From the NCBI GenBank assembly GCA_031835245.1, contig JAVKOQ010000360.1, positions 7,501 through 51,568 on the forward strand: a stretch of 44,068 nt of DNA, given 5' to 3'. Positions 21,550 to 31,680 of this stretch are shown here, piece after piece. A program made the translations under genes and the position numbers. This DNA comes from Balamuthia mandrillaris. Taxonomy: Eukaryota; Discosea; Longamoebia; Balamuthiidae. The notes beneath the pieces are model-generated. The model had not been told where the DNA came from. It searched no databases and saw nothing but the letters and a program-made list of their open reading frames with translations. Within the stretch, counting starts at the first letter, position 1. Each line of letters begins with the position of its first letter.

Positions 21550-23143
21550 GGTGCCTTGACTCACTGCTGCTTACCGAGGATGCAGGCTTGGCATGGAGGA
21601 ACATCTGAGAGAGTTTTGCTTCTGCAGCCGCTGGAGAATTTAACGCCGTTAATGAGGAGAGGTAACCGATGGAGAGAGTTGTGGTTGATATGACCAAGTC
21701 GTTGATGCCAGAGTTCGAGGGGCATGGACTGCAGATAAGCAGGAGTGTTGGTGGGATGCTGTGAAGTAGAGGAGAGAGGCTCTTTGGAGGAGACTGAGCT
21801 TGCAAAGTAAGCGTAGGCGTGACCATCTTTGATGATGTGATAGGCATGGACCAGGTAGGTTCCGTTGAGCTTGGGTATGACAGCAACACATCTTTGCTTG
21901 CTGTCGTAGATAGTGCACGAGCTCATGTTGAAATCGACCTTGAAGCCAGCGTCTGTGAGAGCTGACACGGAGAGTAGATTTGTGGTACTAAGAGAACATT
22001 CCTGAGCGTCGTGGAGGTTTTACCACCATCAAGAGCAAGAGAGATGTTGCCTTGAGCAACAGCGGGAACAGACTGATTGTTTCCCAAAATGACTTTTTGA
22101 GTATACCAGAAATCGAGATTGGTGAACCATTCGTTGTGCGGACTCATGTGCTTGCTTGCTCCAGAATCAAGATACCAGTAAACGGTTTTTATTGATGATG
22201 TAGAAGAGGAAGAGGAGGAGGAGTGAAGATTTTCTTTATCTTGAGCCATGAGAGCCATGTAGGCTTCTTCATCATCATCAGAGGAGTCCACTGGTTGCTT
22301 GCTTTTGCCTTTGTTGTTTTGCTTCTCCTTTTTGCCGGATAGATAGCCGAACTTCTTCCAGCATCTTCTGCTTGGGTGGTTCTGCTGTTGGCAATGCTTG
22401 CAGGGAGGGAACTTGTTCCTTTTTCTTCGCTGTTGTTGTAGGAGCGAACTGCTGCCTGAGGAGCCTTTGTTCTGTTGGTAGGTTTTGCCGCCGGTCTTGG
22501 TCCAAAGCGCCTGTTCTTCCGGTATGATGCCCTTTTTGCTTCGGCGAGAGTGCTCCACCATCGTGGTGTTCAGGGCCTCATCCACTGTTTTCGCAGCATT
22601 AGCCCCACAAAAAAGATCATGGTACTCATCAGGAAGACAGAAAACGGCGATCGTCGCTTGAGTGAAACTGCCCACAGAGAGAATAGGATTTTCCGGTTTG
22701 TTGGTGTAGAGGGTCAGCTTGTTGAGAAGGTCTTTGAGAGTTGAGATATTCGTAGTAAAAGATGTCTCACTCACTTTGTGGCTCATGAGTTGCTTCAGGA
22801 GCCCCACTGCCTCGATTTGGTCAACATGATGAAAGAGAGAGTCGAGTTTGTTTAGCATATCGCCAGGGTAGGGTAGGTCACGCATGAAGTTGTGGATCCT
22901 CAGAGACAGAGAAAGCATGATGATCTCACAACACTTGCCGATATCTTGTTGCTGCTTGTTGTATGCTGTTGCATCTGCGCTGGCATCGGCAGGGGCGTCA
23001 ACGATACCTGAACCTCCGGTTTCCATCTTCATTACCATAGCATGGCCTTTTGTTTTCAGTTGTTGATGAAGCAGTGAGTGATAGTGCTCATAGTTTTCAC
23101 CATCAAAGATGGGAAGAGAGTTGCTAGAGCGTAGAGTCGTCAT
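21550..23143 (-). pseudogene. copia gag, zinc knuckle, protease and pre-integrase region
   Basis: The gag begins at the ATG at 23143 (MTTLRSSNSLPIFDGENYEH), 28 bp inside the 5' LTR end, and resembles the UBN2 gag type. A CX2CX4HX4C knuckle (CKHCQQQNHPSRRC) lies at about 22355-22400. The protease box YLDSGASKHM is at about 22145-22180. The GAG_pre-integrase HHCC motif (WHQRLGHINHNSL ... CQACILGK) is at about 21570-21710. Confidence 0.88.
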
Positions 23144-23160
23144 TTTGTGTGTGAGTTACA

Positions 23161-23171
23161 GGCCCATAACC
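23161..23171 (-). other. copia primer-binding site, tRNA-iMet anticodon-loop type
   Basis: Immediately inside the 5' LTR the minus strand reads GGTTATGGGCC. This is complementary to GGCCCATAACC, the anticodon-loop sequence of eukaryotic initiator tRNA-Met (anticodon CAU). Drosophila copia is known to prime from such an internal tRNA-iMet fragment instead of the 3' CCA end. Confidence 0.75.
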
Positions 23172-23429
23172 TGTTAGAAGAGTTGAGGTGTGCAGTGGAA
23201 GGGAAACAAATAAGTGGAAGGAAAGATATGTATTGTCTGTCTGTCTGTTAGAATACAAATGATAAAGAAGCTCTTTAAATATAAGAGCGGGAGAAAGGAG
23301 AAATAAGATAGCGTCTTAGCTATCAGGAGGAAGGAAAGAGATGGCATCAAGGATGATGACATCGTGTAAATCGGGGAATTAGAAAATAGTGAAAGCGGGT
23401 AATAGGAGCATTGTGGAGAAATTTCAACA
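23172..23429 (-). repeat. copia 5' LTR
   Basis: 258 bp, same ends as 18023-18280 with about seven differences by eye. The target duplication GGTCA follows it at 23430. Confidence 0.93.
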
Positions 23430-23770
23430 GGTCAGTCTACATATCTTAAGCAGACTCTGCATCAGCCAAACATTGCCTAAGCTGTCACAATTGTTGTTTT
23501 TGGCCATGTATCATCATAAATCTTGATGGTAAGCCATGAGATTAAGAGTATGTTTTCTCTGTTCTTTTCCTTTTTTTCCTCCTCTTTGCTGAAAGATGAA
23601 GAGCTAGACCCAGAGCCAAGACTATTATATGTCAATCCTTTGTTTCCAACTTTTGATTAAGATGGTTAATGCAGTCAAACAAAGAAAAAGTGTTGCTAGT
23701 CTGTTTGACCAAAAGCTTGCATGAAGCTCAAAGAGGGCCTGGTCTATAGCATGTAGCCTGTCTATGGAAA
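23430..23770 (-). mobile_element. older gypsy gag/leader fragment, right part of the copia target
   Basis: The inverse of this stretch matches 26690-26930. Shared strings include GACAGCTTAGGCAATG and GGCTGATGCAGAGTCTGCTTA, with a Ser/Glu/Lys-rich coding remnant (SSSSFSKEEE) before them. Broken and old. Confidence 0.65.
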
Positions 23771-23904
23771 GAGCTGTAGTAGTAGGGAAGGAAGTGCCAA
23801 AAGCTGAAGAAATAGCACTACCAAAAAGTAGACTGCTCTAAGTACCAAAAGAAGATATTGTACCATCTACAGCAAAGTTCCTAACAACTTAAAAAAACAC
23901 TAAC

Positions 23905-24000
23905 TTGATGAGTATAAAAAAAGACCTTTAATAGAATGAAAAGAAGAAATATATATACAAGAAAAGCCAGGGATAGGTATTATGAAAAAGTGGTATAATA
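23905..24000 (+). repeat. second copy of the short insertion family
   Basis: GAAATATATATACAAG and GGGATAGGTATTATG match the insertion at 7848-7986. It directly abuts the inverted repeat at 24001. Confidence 0.55.
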
Positions 24001-24170
24001 ATGCTCACAAAGGAGAGAAATAAGATTAAGGTGGTTCTTGGTTGCTCTTATCAAAAAGACCTGCTTTATGTGTACAGTTAAAGAGAAAAACTGAACCCAT
24101 AAAGCAGGTCTTATTAGTAAGGGAAAATCACCTCAATCTTATCTCTCCCTTGTGAACATTGTAAGACAAA
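24001..24170. repeat. long imperfect inverted repeat made of two LTR-B pieces
   Basis: The left arm (about 24001-24080) reads CTCACAAAGGAGAG... TAAGATTAAGGTGGTTCTTGG ... GACCTGCTTTATG. The right arm (about 24096-24168) is its inverse: CATAAAGCAGGTCTTATTAG ... CACCTCAATCTTATCTCTCC. Each arm matches the middle of LTR-B (7005-7065). The arms of about 75 nt around a loop of about 15 nt would fold into a strong hairpin if transcribed. Confidence 0.75.
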
Positions 24171-24214
24171 GTGAGATTAACACAACCCTAGGCCAAGTTG
24201 TAATACCTTCTTCC

Positions 24215-24350
24215 TTTTGAATTTTGAATATGTTAGTTGTTGTTTTAGATCACTTTTCTCTTTTAACACCTTTTGTTCTCTTGTTCTCCTTTTTGAATAA
24301 TATGTTTTGATCCTGTTTATTTGTGTTATTTATGCCTTTTAATACTCATA
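24215..24350 (+). repeat. LTR family C 3' fragment
   Basis: ACACCTTTTGTTCTCTTGTT and GAATAATATGTTTTG ... TTATGCCTTTTAATA resemble the 3' half of the complete family C copy at 24880-24955. Confidence 0.5.
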
Positions 24351-24693
24351 ATACTTATAAAGTGGAAATAAGATTAAGGTAAAGTGTGATCTATTGTTGA
24401 CAGAAGGAAACAAGAAGGGCACCTTGATGCTTTTAGTCTTATCAAAGTTGCTTGAAAAATGTACTATAGGCAGAACATGATATAAGTGTTGTGGATTTAA
24501 GGAAATTAAGCTTGTTTTTAGAGTTAAAAGCCCAAGCACTTTAATATGAAGATTATTTGTTTTTATTACTGGAGTCCATCATTTTTTAATTATTAAAAAA
24601 TATGAGCTCAAACCAATAAAACAAGAATACAAGATAATGAATAGGCCCAAAAAATAAGCTTTAATATAGGAAAAGTGTTATAATAGAATATAT

Positions 24694-24955
24694 TGTTGAG
24701 AATTACTCTCAACATATTAGCTCTGTTGCCTTTTTCCCTTTCCTTTCATCTTATTGACATCTGTGATATGGACCAATTACTTGCTGTCACATCACTAGGC
24801 TTTTTCCTTTTATTCCATTGTTTTTTTCTCTCTTTCTTTTAGTTAGTTAGTTTTGTTCACATCACACCTTTCCCTCTTGACACCTTTGTTCCTTTGTTCT
24901 CTTTTGGATAATACATTTTGGCTCCAGCAGTTTGTATTATTCATCCTTTTCAACA
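24694..24955 (+). repeat. solo LTR, family C
   Basis: 262 bp, from TGTTGAGAATTACTCTCAAC to ATCCTTTTCAACA, with ATAT on each side (24690-24693 and 24956-24959) as a 4-bp target duplication. The first 21 bases form a self-complementary hairpin (TGTTGAGA/TCTCAACA). Confidence 0.78.
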
Positions 24956-24984
24956 ATATGTATGTGAGTATATGTGTTTATATT

Positions 24985-25100
24985 ACTTATTTCAAGAGAA
25001 AAAGAAAAAGAAAAAAGGAAATAAAGAAAGAAACAAACAAAATGAATAAGAAAAAGAACCAATCAAAAGGAGTTATGTATTAAAAAGGAAAAAAGAAAGT
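24985..25100 (+). repeat. AT-rich repeat shared with 2325-2440
   Basis: Same AATAAGAAAAAGAACCAATC block as near 2375. Family unknown. Confidence 0.5.
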
Positions 25101-25202
25101 CCCTAAGTTCCATAAGTGAGAAATCTATAGGAAATAACAAGAAGCAAATATGAACCAAGCACTAATGCAAGCCAAGGGAGATGAAGAAAAAAAGTAATAT
25201 AT

Positions 25203-25521
25203 TATTGACAACTGCCATCATTGATCTTTTATATCAACACCAAGTCATTCCAAAGATCTTTCTCCTGCCTTCCCTGGAACTTTCCTGAGCCTAGAACTTG
25301 AGAACAAAGAAACCAAGAAGTCATTTCACAACCCCAAGCCTCTTTCCTTCCTTGGTTGCCTTCTTAACTATAAAGACTTTCCCTATAACAAGAACTGAAC
25401 AGGAAGAAAAAGCGACAACAATGCTCACAAACACACTTGTTTTTCTTCTTCTCATTAAATATGTTTGGCTCCTATCTCTTTCTCTTTGTTTCTATCTTGG
25501 TTCTATGCTCAAGTTCTAACA
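25203..25521 (+). repeat. solo LTR, family F
   Basis: 319 bp, TATTGACAACTGCC to AAGTTCTAACA, with ATAT on each side (25199-25202 and 25522-25525). The internal TGGTTGCCTTCTTAACTATA carries the TATA-like part of the family. Confidence 0.82.
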
Positions 25522-25861
25522 ATATTGAAGGTTGACAACATTTTAATATTTAAAAAAAACATATATGACAAAAAAACATACAAAAAAATAAATGAACAAA
25601 AAATTTGTTCCTTAATATTCAATAAAGTTGTTTAATTATTAAAAAAAGAATAATGATATGTTCTAAACAAAAAGAAAATAAGGAAACAAAAGTGTAAAAA
25701 AGAAATATATGGTGTCCAAAACAAATAATATCAATTAACAAACAAAAGAACCAAAGAAACAAGAATAACAATTTCTCAGAGCAAAGGTGATGAACAAGGG
25801 AAAACATTCAAAAACTGGGGCAAGCAAATAAGGGGGTATTATTGTTACATAACAACCAAGG
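25522..25861. other. AT-rich stretch without a gene
   Basis: Runs of A and T with no recognisable repeat or coding signal. Confidence 0.5.
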
Positions 25862-26400
25862 GAAAATATATGGCCCCTCAAACATCAAAACTTCCTTTCC
25901 CTTTGCTCCACAGGACAAACCTTTCCCATCCTCAAACCCACCTTGAGAGCAGCAGCCTGGAAGAAAAGAAGACACGCAACTGGTCACAGCTGGTTTGTGG
26001 CAGATCTGTGCACTGTTTTTTTTGCCGCTCTTCCTTCTCCCTCTGCTCCCTCTTTTTTAACTCCAACTGGAGAACACACAAGAGAAAAATCATCACCTGA
26101 CCAGGGGTACTAGTGCAGCTGGTAGGAACCATGCTATGAACTTGCAGCACGTGCGGAATTTCCTTCCCCACATGCAGGGCCGCCATAGTGACTCCCAAAC
26201 CCACCCACCTTCGCTCCTTGTCAATCCTTTCTCTCTGCACCAGGATGTCCGTTTGGATCGACTTTTTGCAGGCCAGTTGTGGCTGGAGCCGCGCTTGACC
26301 CTGCCACTTCAGTCTGCATCCTCCCTTCGCTCCTGTGCTTTGAAAAGCGATTTTTTCGCTTGTTTTCTCGTTGGTAGAACCCCTCATTTTGTGCCAACAA
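25862..26400. other. GC-richer island, possible host gene remnant
   Basis: This block is visibly richer in G+C than the surrounding 8 kb and resembles the host-gene half in composition. The minus strand holds an ORF of 151 codons (25932-26387) that is basic in its first half and has a Lys/Glu stretch (LELKKREQREKEERQKK). I do not recognise it, and there is no second exon. It may be a 5' exon or promoter left behind after transposon invasion, or a piece of an unknown element. Confidence 0.3.
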
Positions 26401-26589
26401 TCACTAGCATTTTCAAGGACTATTTAATTCTATTTTTGTCGCAGTGTTAACTAATGTCAGATTTGATAATTCGACTCCTAGTGAATTGTAGTAGAATGAG
26501 CCTCTTTTTGTGTAATTGGGTATGCTCTTAGTCAAGTATGCTAACAACACTTCTTCTTTTTTTGACTGTATTGACCATCTAGTTGAAAA

Positions 26590-29345
26590 CCTTTGCAGAT
26601 GTGCTCTGACAACATTAAACAAATGAGAAAAAGCAACAATACAACTCTTGTAGCTCTTAATGACTTGATCTCTCAACTGCAAAATCTTGTTATGGCCCAA
26701 CTTGTAAACAAAGGTCAAAAGGATAATGGTCTCGACTCTGAGCCCTGCTCTTCATCTTTGAGCAAAGAAGAGGAAGAAAAGAAGAAAGAGAAGGGAGAAC
26801 CTGCTCTTAATCTCATGGCTTGTTGTCAAGATTTATGATGACACAAAGCCAAAAACAACACTGGTGACAGCTTAGGCAATGCTTGGCTGATGCAGAGTCT
26901 GCTTACCATAGAAACATCTTGTTGCCCTCATTTGACCACTATGCAACCATTGGCTGGACTAATGAACAAAAGGTTAGCATCCTATTAAGCTCTATAAAAC
27001 CAAAAATGCAGCTTCTCAACTATTTCCAGCTTTGTGACTAAGTGATTACATTTCACTCATAGCACGGGTATTGTTCAACTGTTGAAGTGAATGAAGTTGG
27101 CTTAAAAGAAGGAAGTAAGGAAGTAAAAGGCAAAGAAGGGAACAAGTGACCAAGTTGGATGGCCTGCAAGTTAGCTTCTATAGCAATGGCAATAGCAACA
27201 GCTTTATTAAAGTCATTGGACAGGTTGTAGCAAAGCAGGGGAAGCTAGCCAGCCAGATAACAAAGACAACTGTGGGATATAGTCATAAGAAAATGGCTTC
27301 TCACAGGTTTCACTGGATATGAAGTTGGATTTCGACTCATGTCTTGACCTGCTACATAATGACAATGAATTTTCATGGATTGTTGAAGCCATTGAAGGCA
27401 ACAAGGAGGCATGTCAACACAAGACACCCCATCAGTTGATACTCATGTCAACTTCCAACGTCTCCTACCTAATAGAAGCTGTTGATGTCCTCCTTGTACA
27501 CACAAGTCTGTCTTTGCATGCTACAAAGCAACAATCATAAACACTATCACACATGTGAATAACCAGTTGGACACCCTTATCAACATTATAAACTGGTCCT
27601 AGACTGCCTTGAGCACAGTGAGCTCAATCTAGTGGTCATAGCCCAGCAGCAATGTCACACCAAGAAGGCAAAAAGAGCCTCTTCTTCAAAAGTCCACCCC
27701 ATATGGCAAACAAGCCCTACCATGCAGCTGATGTATCCTTTACAGAGCGCCTTTTATTCTCTCCTTCAGCATGACTTACCTCCTTAAACTCTCCTTTATA
27801 TTCCTCCAAGATTCTGGCTGGTTTACTTGCTTACAACCCTGAACAGGATGGCAACTCAGAACCTTTTCTTCAGCAACTAGAAAACAACTTTAAGATTGTC
27901 AACCTGTACTCCAATATGTGAAACATGGCCTCACAAAATACACAAAAGGGTATAAGACCGCTTCTAACTGGGTACAAAATGACATTGTCATACCTTGCTT
28001 GCTGTGGCATCAGGCCAGAGACGTCTACATCACCCACTTCAATAATGCAGAACTTCAAACCTATTTCCATGAGGACTTCTTCAAGCTGACTCACTGTCCC
28101 AAGGAACCAGTGAGAAAGGTCATCAAGAGGATTGAAAACATCCTTCAACAGATAATTAAGCAGCCATCTGAAGCCCAAAAGATAGCCATGCTGAAATTCT
28201 GCTGCAACCATTGTCTCTTGGAATCAATCAGCAACATACTACTCTTGTAAAACACAGAGAAGTACCATGAAACGGTGTAGATAGCCCTTAGCATCAAAGC
28301 TAATCTCTACATGCACAAGGCTTCCTCCATCAGCTGCCCTCTTCACTCAACATCTAGGCACTCAGTAGCTGAATGCAAAACCATCTAGCAGATAAAAGAT
28401 GACAAAGCATTGGTCAACACCAGCCAACGCCACAATGACAACAACAACGGGTCCTCATCCTTTTCATCATCATCAGGACATTCTCCGTCCTCCAACAAAT
28501 GTCACAGTCTCACCAACTGGATTTGGTACCATTGCCACCTTCATCACCATCTCCTTCACCAGCTTCGCCTCCCTTTGGCACCAACTAGCTGTCTACACAC
28601 TGGACACTACCACAAAGCAGGAGTTCATAGAAGTAGCTCGCCATTCCTGGGAGATTCAAGGCAGTGTAGAGCTTGCTGCCATTGACCTTCACTGCCTCCT
28701 TCACCCTGGCAATGCTTCTGACTTTGCTATGGACACTCCCAGCCATGTAGCCACCCCTGAAGCTATTGATGTGAAAGGTATCAACATAGATGATGATGAT
28801 AATATAGAAGATGACTGTGAGGACAAAGTAGAACCTCTCATCACAGCTCCCATCCTCCTTAACCATCAGCATACCACAGCCTTCATAGACTCTGGTGCAT
28901 CTCACTTCTTCATCTCTCCAGCAGCAGCAGAAAAGTACCTCCACTCTGCATCCTGTGAATGCCATCATACTATCATCTTCCACATTGACAACATGGAAAT
29001 CACATTAGATGACAGGTCCACCACTTGTGTTACCTGCTGTGCAGCACATGTCCACATCAACTGTGGCTCCTATAAGCTACATTATCACTTCTTCATCATG
29101 CTGCTTCAAGGTGAGCATGAGATCTTATTCAGAAAAGACATCATACAACACATTAGTATTGGTCTTTTCGGCCTTCTTGTGCATTATCCTCTTCCTAGTG
29201 AATTCAAGGAAGACTCCAACATCTCTAACAAAGTGTTGAGCTTCCTCCTTCTTCTGACACCTGCTTGAAAGATTGCTGAAGGCATCCATGATACACTTCA
29301 GCACAACCAGCAAGCACCCCATGGCCCCAGCAGTTCCCTTCGAGA
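26590..29345 (+). mobile_element. Ty3/gypsy G1-type fragment G1b (leader, gag, protease)
   Basis: From about 27600 it matches G1 from 3870 onwards: gag (about 27830-28250), a degraded knuckle region, and protease with DSGASHFF (about 28885). It stops near 29345 just after the position where G1 goes on to reverse transcriptase. The upstream part (26590-27600) is probably the gag N-terminus and leader absent from G1, since the same sequence flanks the copia element in reverse. Broken many times and truncated at the 3' end. Confidence 0.75.
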
Positions 29346-29359
29346 AAGCATAATATACC

Positions 29360-29580
29360 TAGGTCTCACTGAAATCTGTGAGGAAAGCCTTCAAAAGAAG
29401 AAAGAGAGGGAGGAGAAGAAAGCAGAAGAAAAGCGCCTGCACAAGATGAAGGAAATTTGACAAAAGAGGACTACTGAGGCTCAACAGTGTATCAAGCTAG
29501 AATTAAAGAAAGAAAAAGAAGAAGAATCTAAGGAAGAAGCAGAGGCTCTGCAAAAAAGAGGCTGTAATAGGAGTGAAACC
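29360..29580 (+). other. Lys/Glu-rich low-complexity stretch
   Basis: Purine-rich sequence that would encode a K/E coiled coil (EREEKKAEEKRLHKMKE) but is broken. Origin unknown. Confidence 0.35.
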
Positions 29581-29785
29581 AACGCCACATAGTTGAGAGT
29601 CAGAAGAAGTGGTTAGCAGTGTACATCATGTACCCAAACGGCTTTCTTACTAATTCAAAAACAAAGAGAGCTTTGTGAGCTGAGGTTGTGCAGAAACTGA
29701 GCAACTCATTTTTTTTGTTAACATCTTTATATTATGGGACTAAAAGGGAGCTAGCCCCCTTAAAGATTACCAAGCTTCATAATCT

Positions 29786-29978
29786 TGTTGAGAATTACTT
29801 TCAACATATTAGCTCTGTTTTCCCTTGTCCTTTCCTTTCCTCCTTTCAATATCTGCAATATGGACAAGTGTGTGCTTTGAATGTGTCATGAGGAAAAAGG
29901 GAAAATAAACTGGACAAGAAAATTTGGAGGTATCGGGGAGAGTGTCGACAAGAAGTCATAATGGTTGGTTTTCCAACA
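29786..29978. repeat. joined LTR fragments: family C (+) then family A (-)
   Basis: Positions 29786-29866 match the start of family C (TGTTGAGAATTACTTTCAAC). From 29867 the sequence switches to the inverse of family A (GTGTGCTTTGAATGTG ... GGTTTTCCAACA), missing the distal part of that LTR. The junction marks either nested insertion with loss or a recombination point. Confidence 0.7.
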
Positions 29979-30384
29979 CACTATTACCATTTGATATAGT
30001 TGCTCAATTGTTCATCATTTAATGAATAAACTAATTCCTTAGTCTTGAATCTGTATGCAAGTACTGTTCAATGAAGTAGCTTGTAACACATAATTACCTT
30101 ATCATAAAAGAAAGATAACTACTATGGCACTTACTCATTTTCTCTTTTTCTGTGTCATCAGTTTATTTTCAAATGGTTAATCACTGCAATGGAAGGAAAA
30201 GGTCAAGTCCCATAAAGGAATGAAGTAATTTCATCAATTATAACTATTTGAAGAAAAGAAGTTGAACACTTTAAATATTTATAAAACACATTTCAGTTTT
30301 CAATTAAAAGGAAAAAGTATATAACAAAAAGAAAACACCAAAAAACAAACACTACATTGACAATTAAAATTAAAATTAAAAAAT
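29979..30384. other. AT-rich intergenic region
   Basis: No gene or repeat recognised. It lies just past the stop of the kinase-like gene and probably includes its 3' UTR. Confidence 0.5.
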
Positions 30385-31412
30385 TTATTTTAACCATTTA
30401 TGTTTCCAAATACAAGATAGTGTAATTCTTTTTGTTTTATGTTTTTGAAGCATTTGTTTTAACAGATCTTTAACTTCAAATGATAATAATAAAGGTTTGT
30501 TGTGAAAAGAATTTGGAAACTTTACTGTTTCATACAAAATTCTTTTTTTTGTTTGTTCAATTGTAGAAGCATAAAAAGGAAATTGATAAAATAATAAACT
30601 ATATAATATTACTCCTAAACTCCATATATCTATTGCTTCTGAATATGGTTTTTTTTGAAGTATTTCAGGGGCTAAAATAAATTAGTTATTTGTTTTTTGT
30701 ATAATAAAATCAAAAAAATATAAACCTGCATAATTAAGAGATCCACAAGGTTGAATAAAATGTTTTTTTGCTCGAATAATACCACAAAGTCCAAAGTCAA
30801 TTAAGTGAATTGTTATTGAGTCATCTTGTTTTTTTTTAACTAAAAAATGTTCCAATTTTAAATCTAAAAAAAAAAGAAGTTATTAAGAAAAAATGACATT
30901 ATTATATTTTGAAAAAATATTTTCATAAAATAAAATAAATAAATACCTCTATGACAAATATTATGAGCATGCACAATAGTAATAGCATGTAACATTTGTT
31001 TAAATAATGACTTACAGGTACTTTCAGGGAATGGTGCATTGTTTTTATGTAATAGGTTATATAAATTATCTGGAATGTATTCCATAACTATTTCTACTCT
31101 TTGTCCTTTTTCCATAGTTTCAATACTATAAACTTGAACAAATGATGTATTCTTTGCTGTTGCCATGCAAAGCATTTGCAAAGCATAGATCTCTCTCCGT
31201 TGTTGTAGTTCTAGTTTGTCCCATTTGCTGGTTGTTTTCTGTGATTGCTGAGTAGAAGCACTTGAGGTGAGCAGAACTTTCACCACCAAGGCCTCTCCCG
31301 TTTCCTTGTGCACCGCCTTGTAAAGCGCGTGGTTTGCATGGAACGAGATCAACTCCTTCAACTGGTACCAGTTGCCACCTTGTTCGTCGACTTCCTGACC
31401 AACCCTCTCCAT
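30385..31412 (-). CDS. Ser/Thr protein kinase-fold protein (CAMK/SNF1-like), possibly a pseudokinase
   Basis: Three exons on the minus strand: 31412-30947, 30863-30726, 30671-30385. Introns of 83 and 54 nt have GT-AG ends; the first splits the codon for the Asp of HRD. The 296-residue product is essentially one kinase domain. Visible parts: VVKVL with Lys45, candidate helix-C Glu74, hinge MEYIPDNL, HRDLKLEHFL (D156), LIDFGLCG (D178), AAPEIL, DIWSLGVILY, and RIT near the C-terminus. Two features are unusual: no GxGxxG loop at residues 22-30 (ISFHANHAL), and His161 where the Mg2+-binding Asn of HRDLKxxN should be. Catalysis may be weak or absent. The last two exons are extremely AT-rich, while the first 200 nt of coding are not. 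It is divergent from the gene starting at 31681. Confidence 0.88.
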
Positions 31413-31680
31413 CCTCTTTTTCCTCCTTCTGTTGCCCGAAAATAAAAAAAGTCACCCCAGTGGGCTGCTTGGGAGGGGGTGACAAATGCACGTGAAACGA
31501 CTCGGACGGAGGCACAAGCACCCGCCACGCCGGTTCTTCGCATGACGCTTGCCTCCGTCGGAATCGCAAGAGCCTCAAAGACTCGCCCCTCAAACAAAAA
31601 CGGCCGTTGTGAGAAACTTCCCGGAACGTCACTTTCGCAACGACCACAACCAACCGGCTACGTACCTTTTCACCGAAAAA
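31413..31680. promoter_or_regulatory. divergent promoter region
   Basis: This 268-bp gap separates the minus-strand kinase start from the plus-strand start at 31681. It is GC-richer, with CpG-containing stretches, and has no TATA box that I trust. Shared bidirectional promoter is inferred from the spacing only. Confidence 0.45.

Larger units (their letters stand above)
18023..23429 (-). mobile_element. Ty1/copia element, nearly complete
   Basis: A 5,407-bp copia-type element on the minus strand. It has 258-bp LTRs at both ends and a perfect 5-bp target duplication GGTCA (18018-18022 and 23430-23434). Domain order is copia type: gag with zinc knuckle, protease, integrase, reverse transcriptase, RNase H. 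The two LTRs differ at about 7 of 258 positions by eye (about 3%), so it is fairly young compared with the gypsy fossils around it. The pol region is spread over several frames, with roughly four or five interruptions, so it looks broken though complete in parts. It sits inside an older gypsy gag fragment. Confidence 0.93.
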
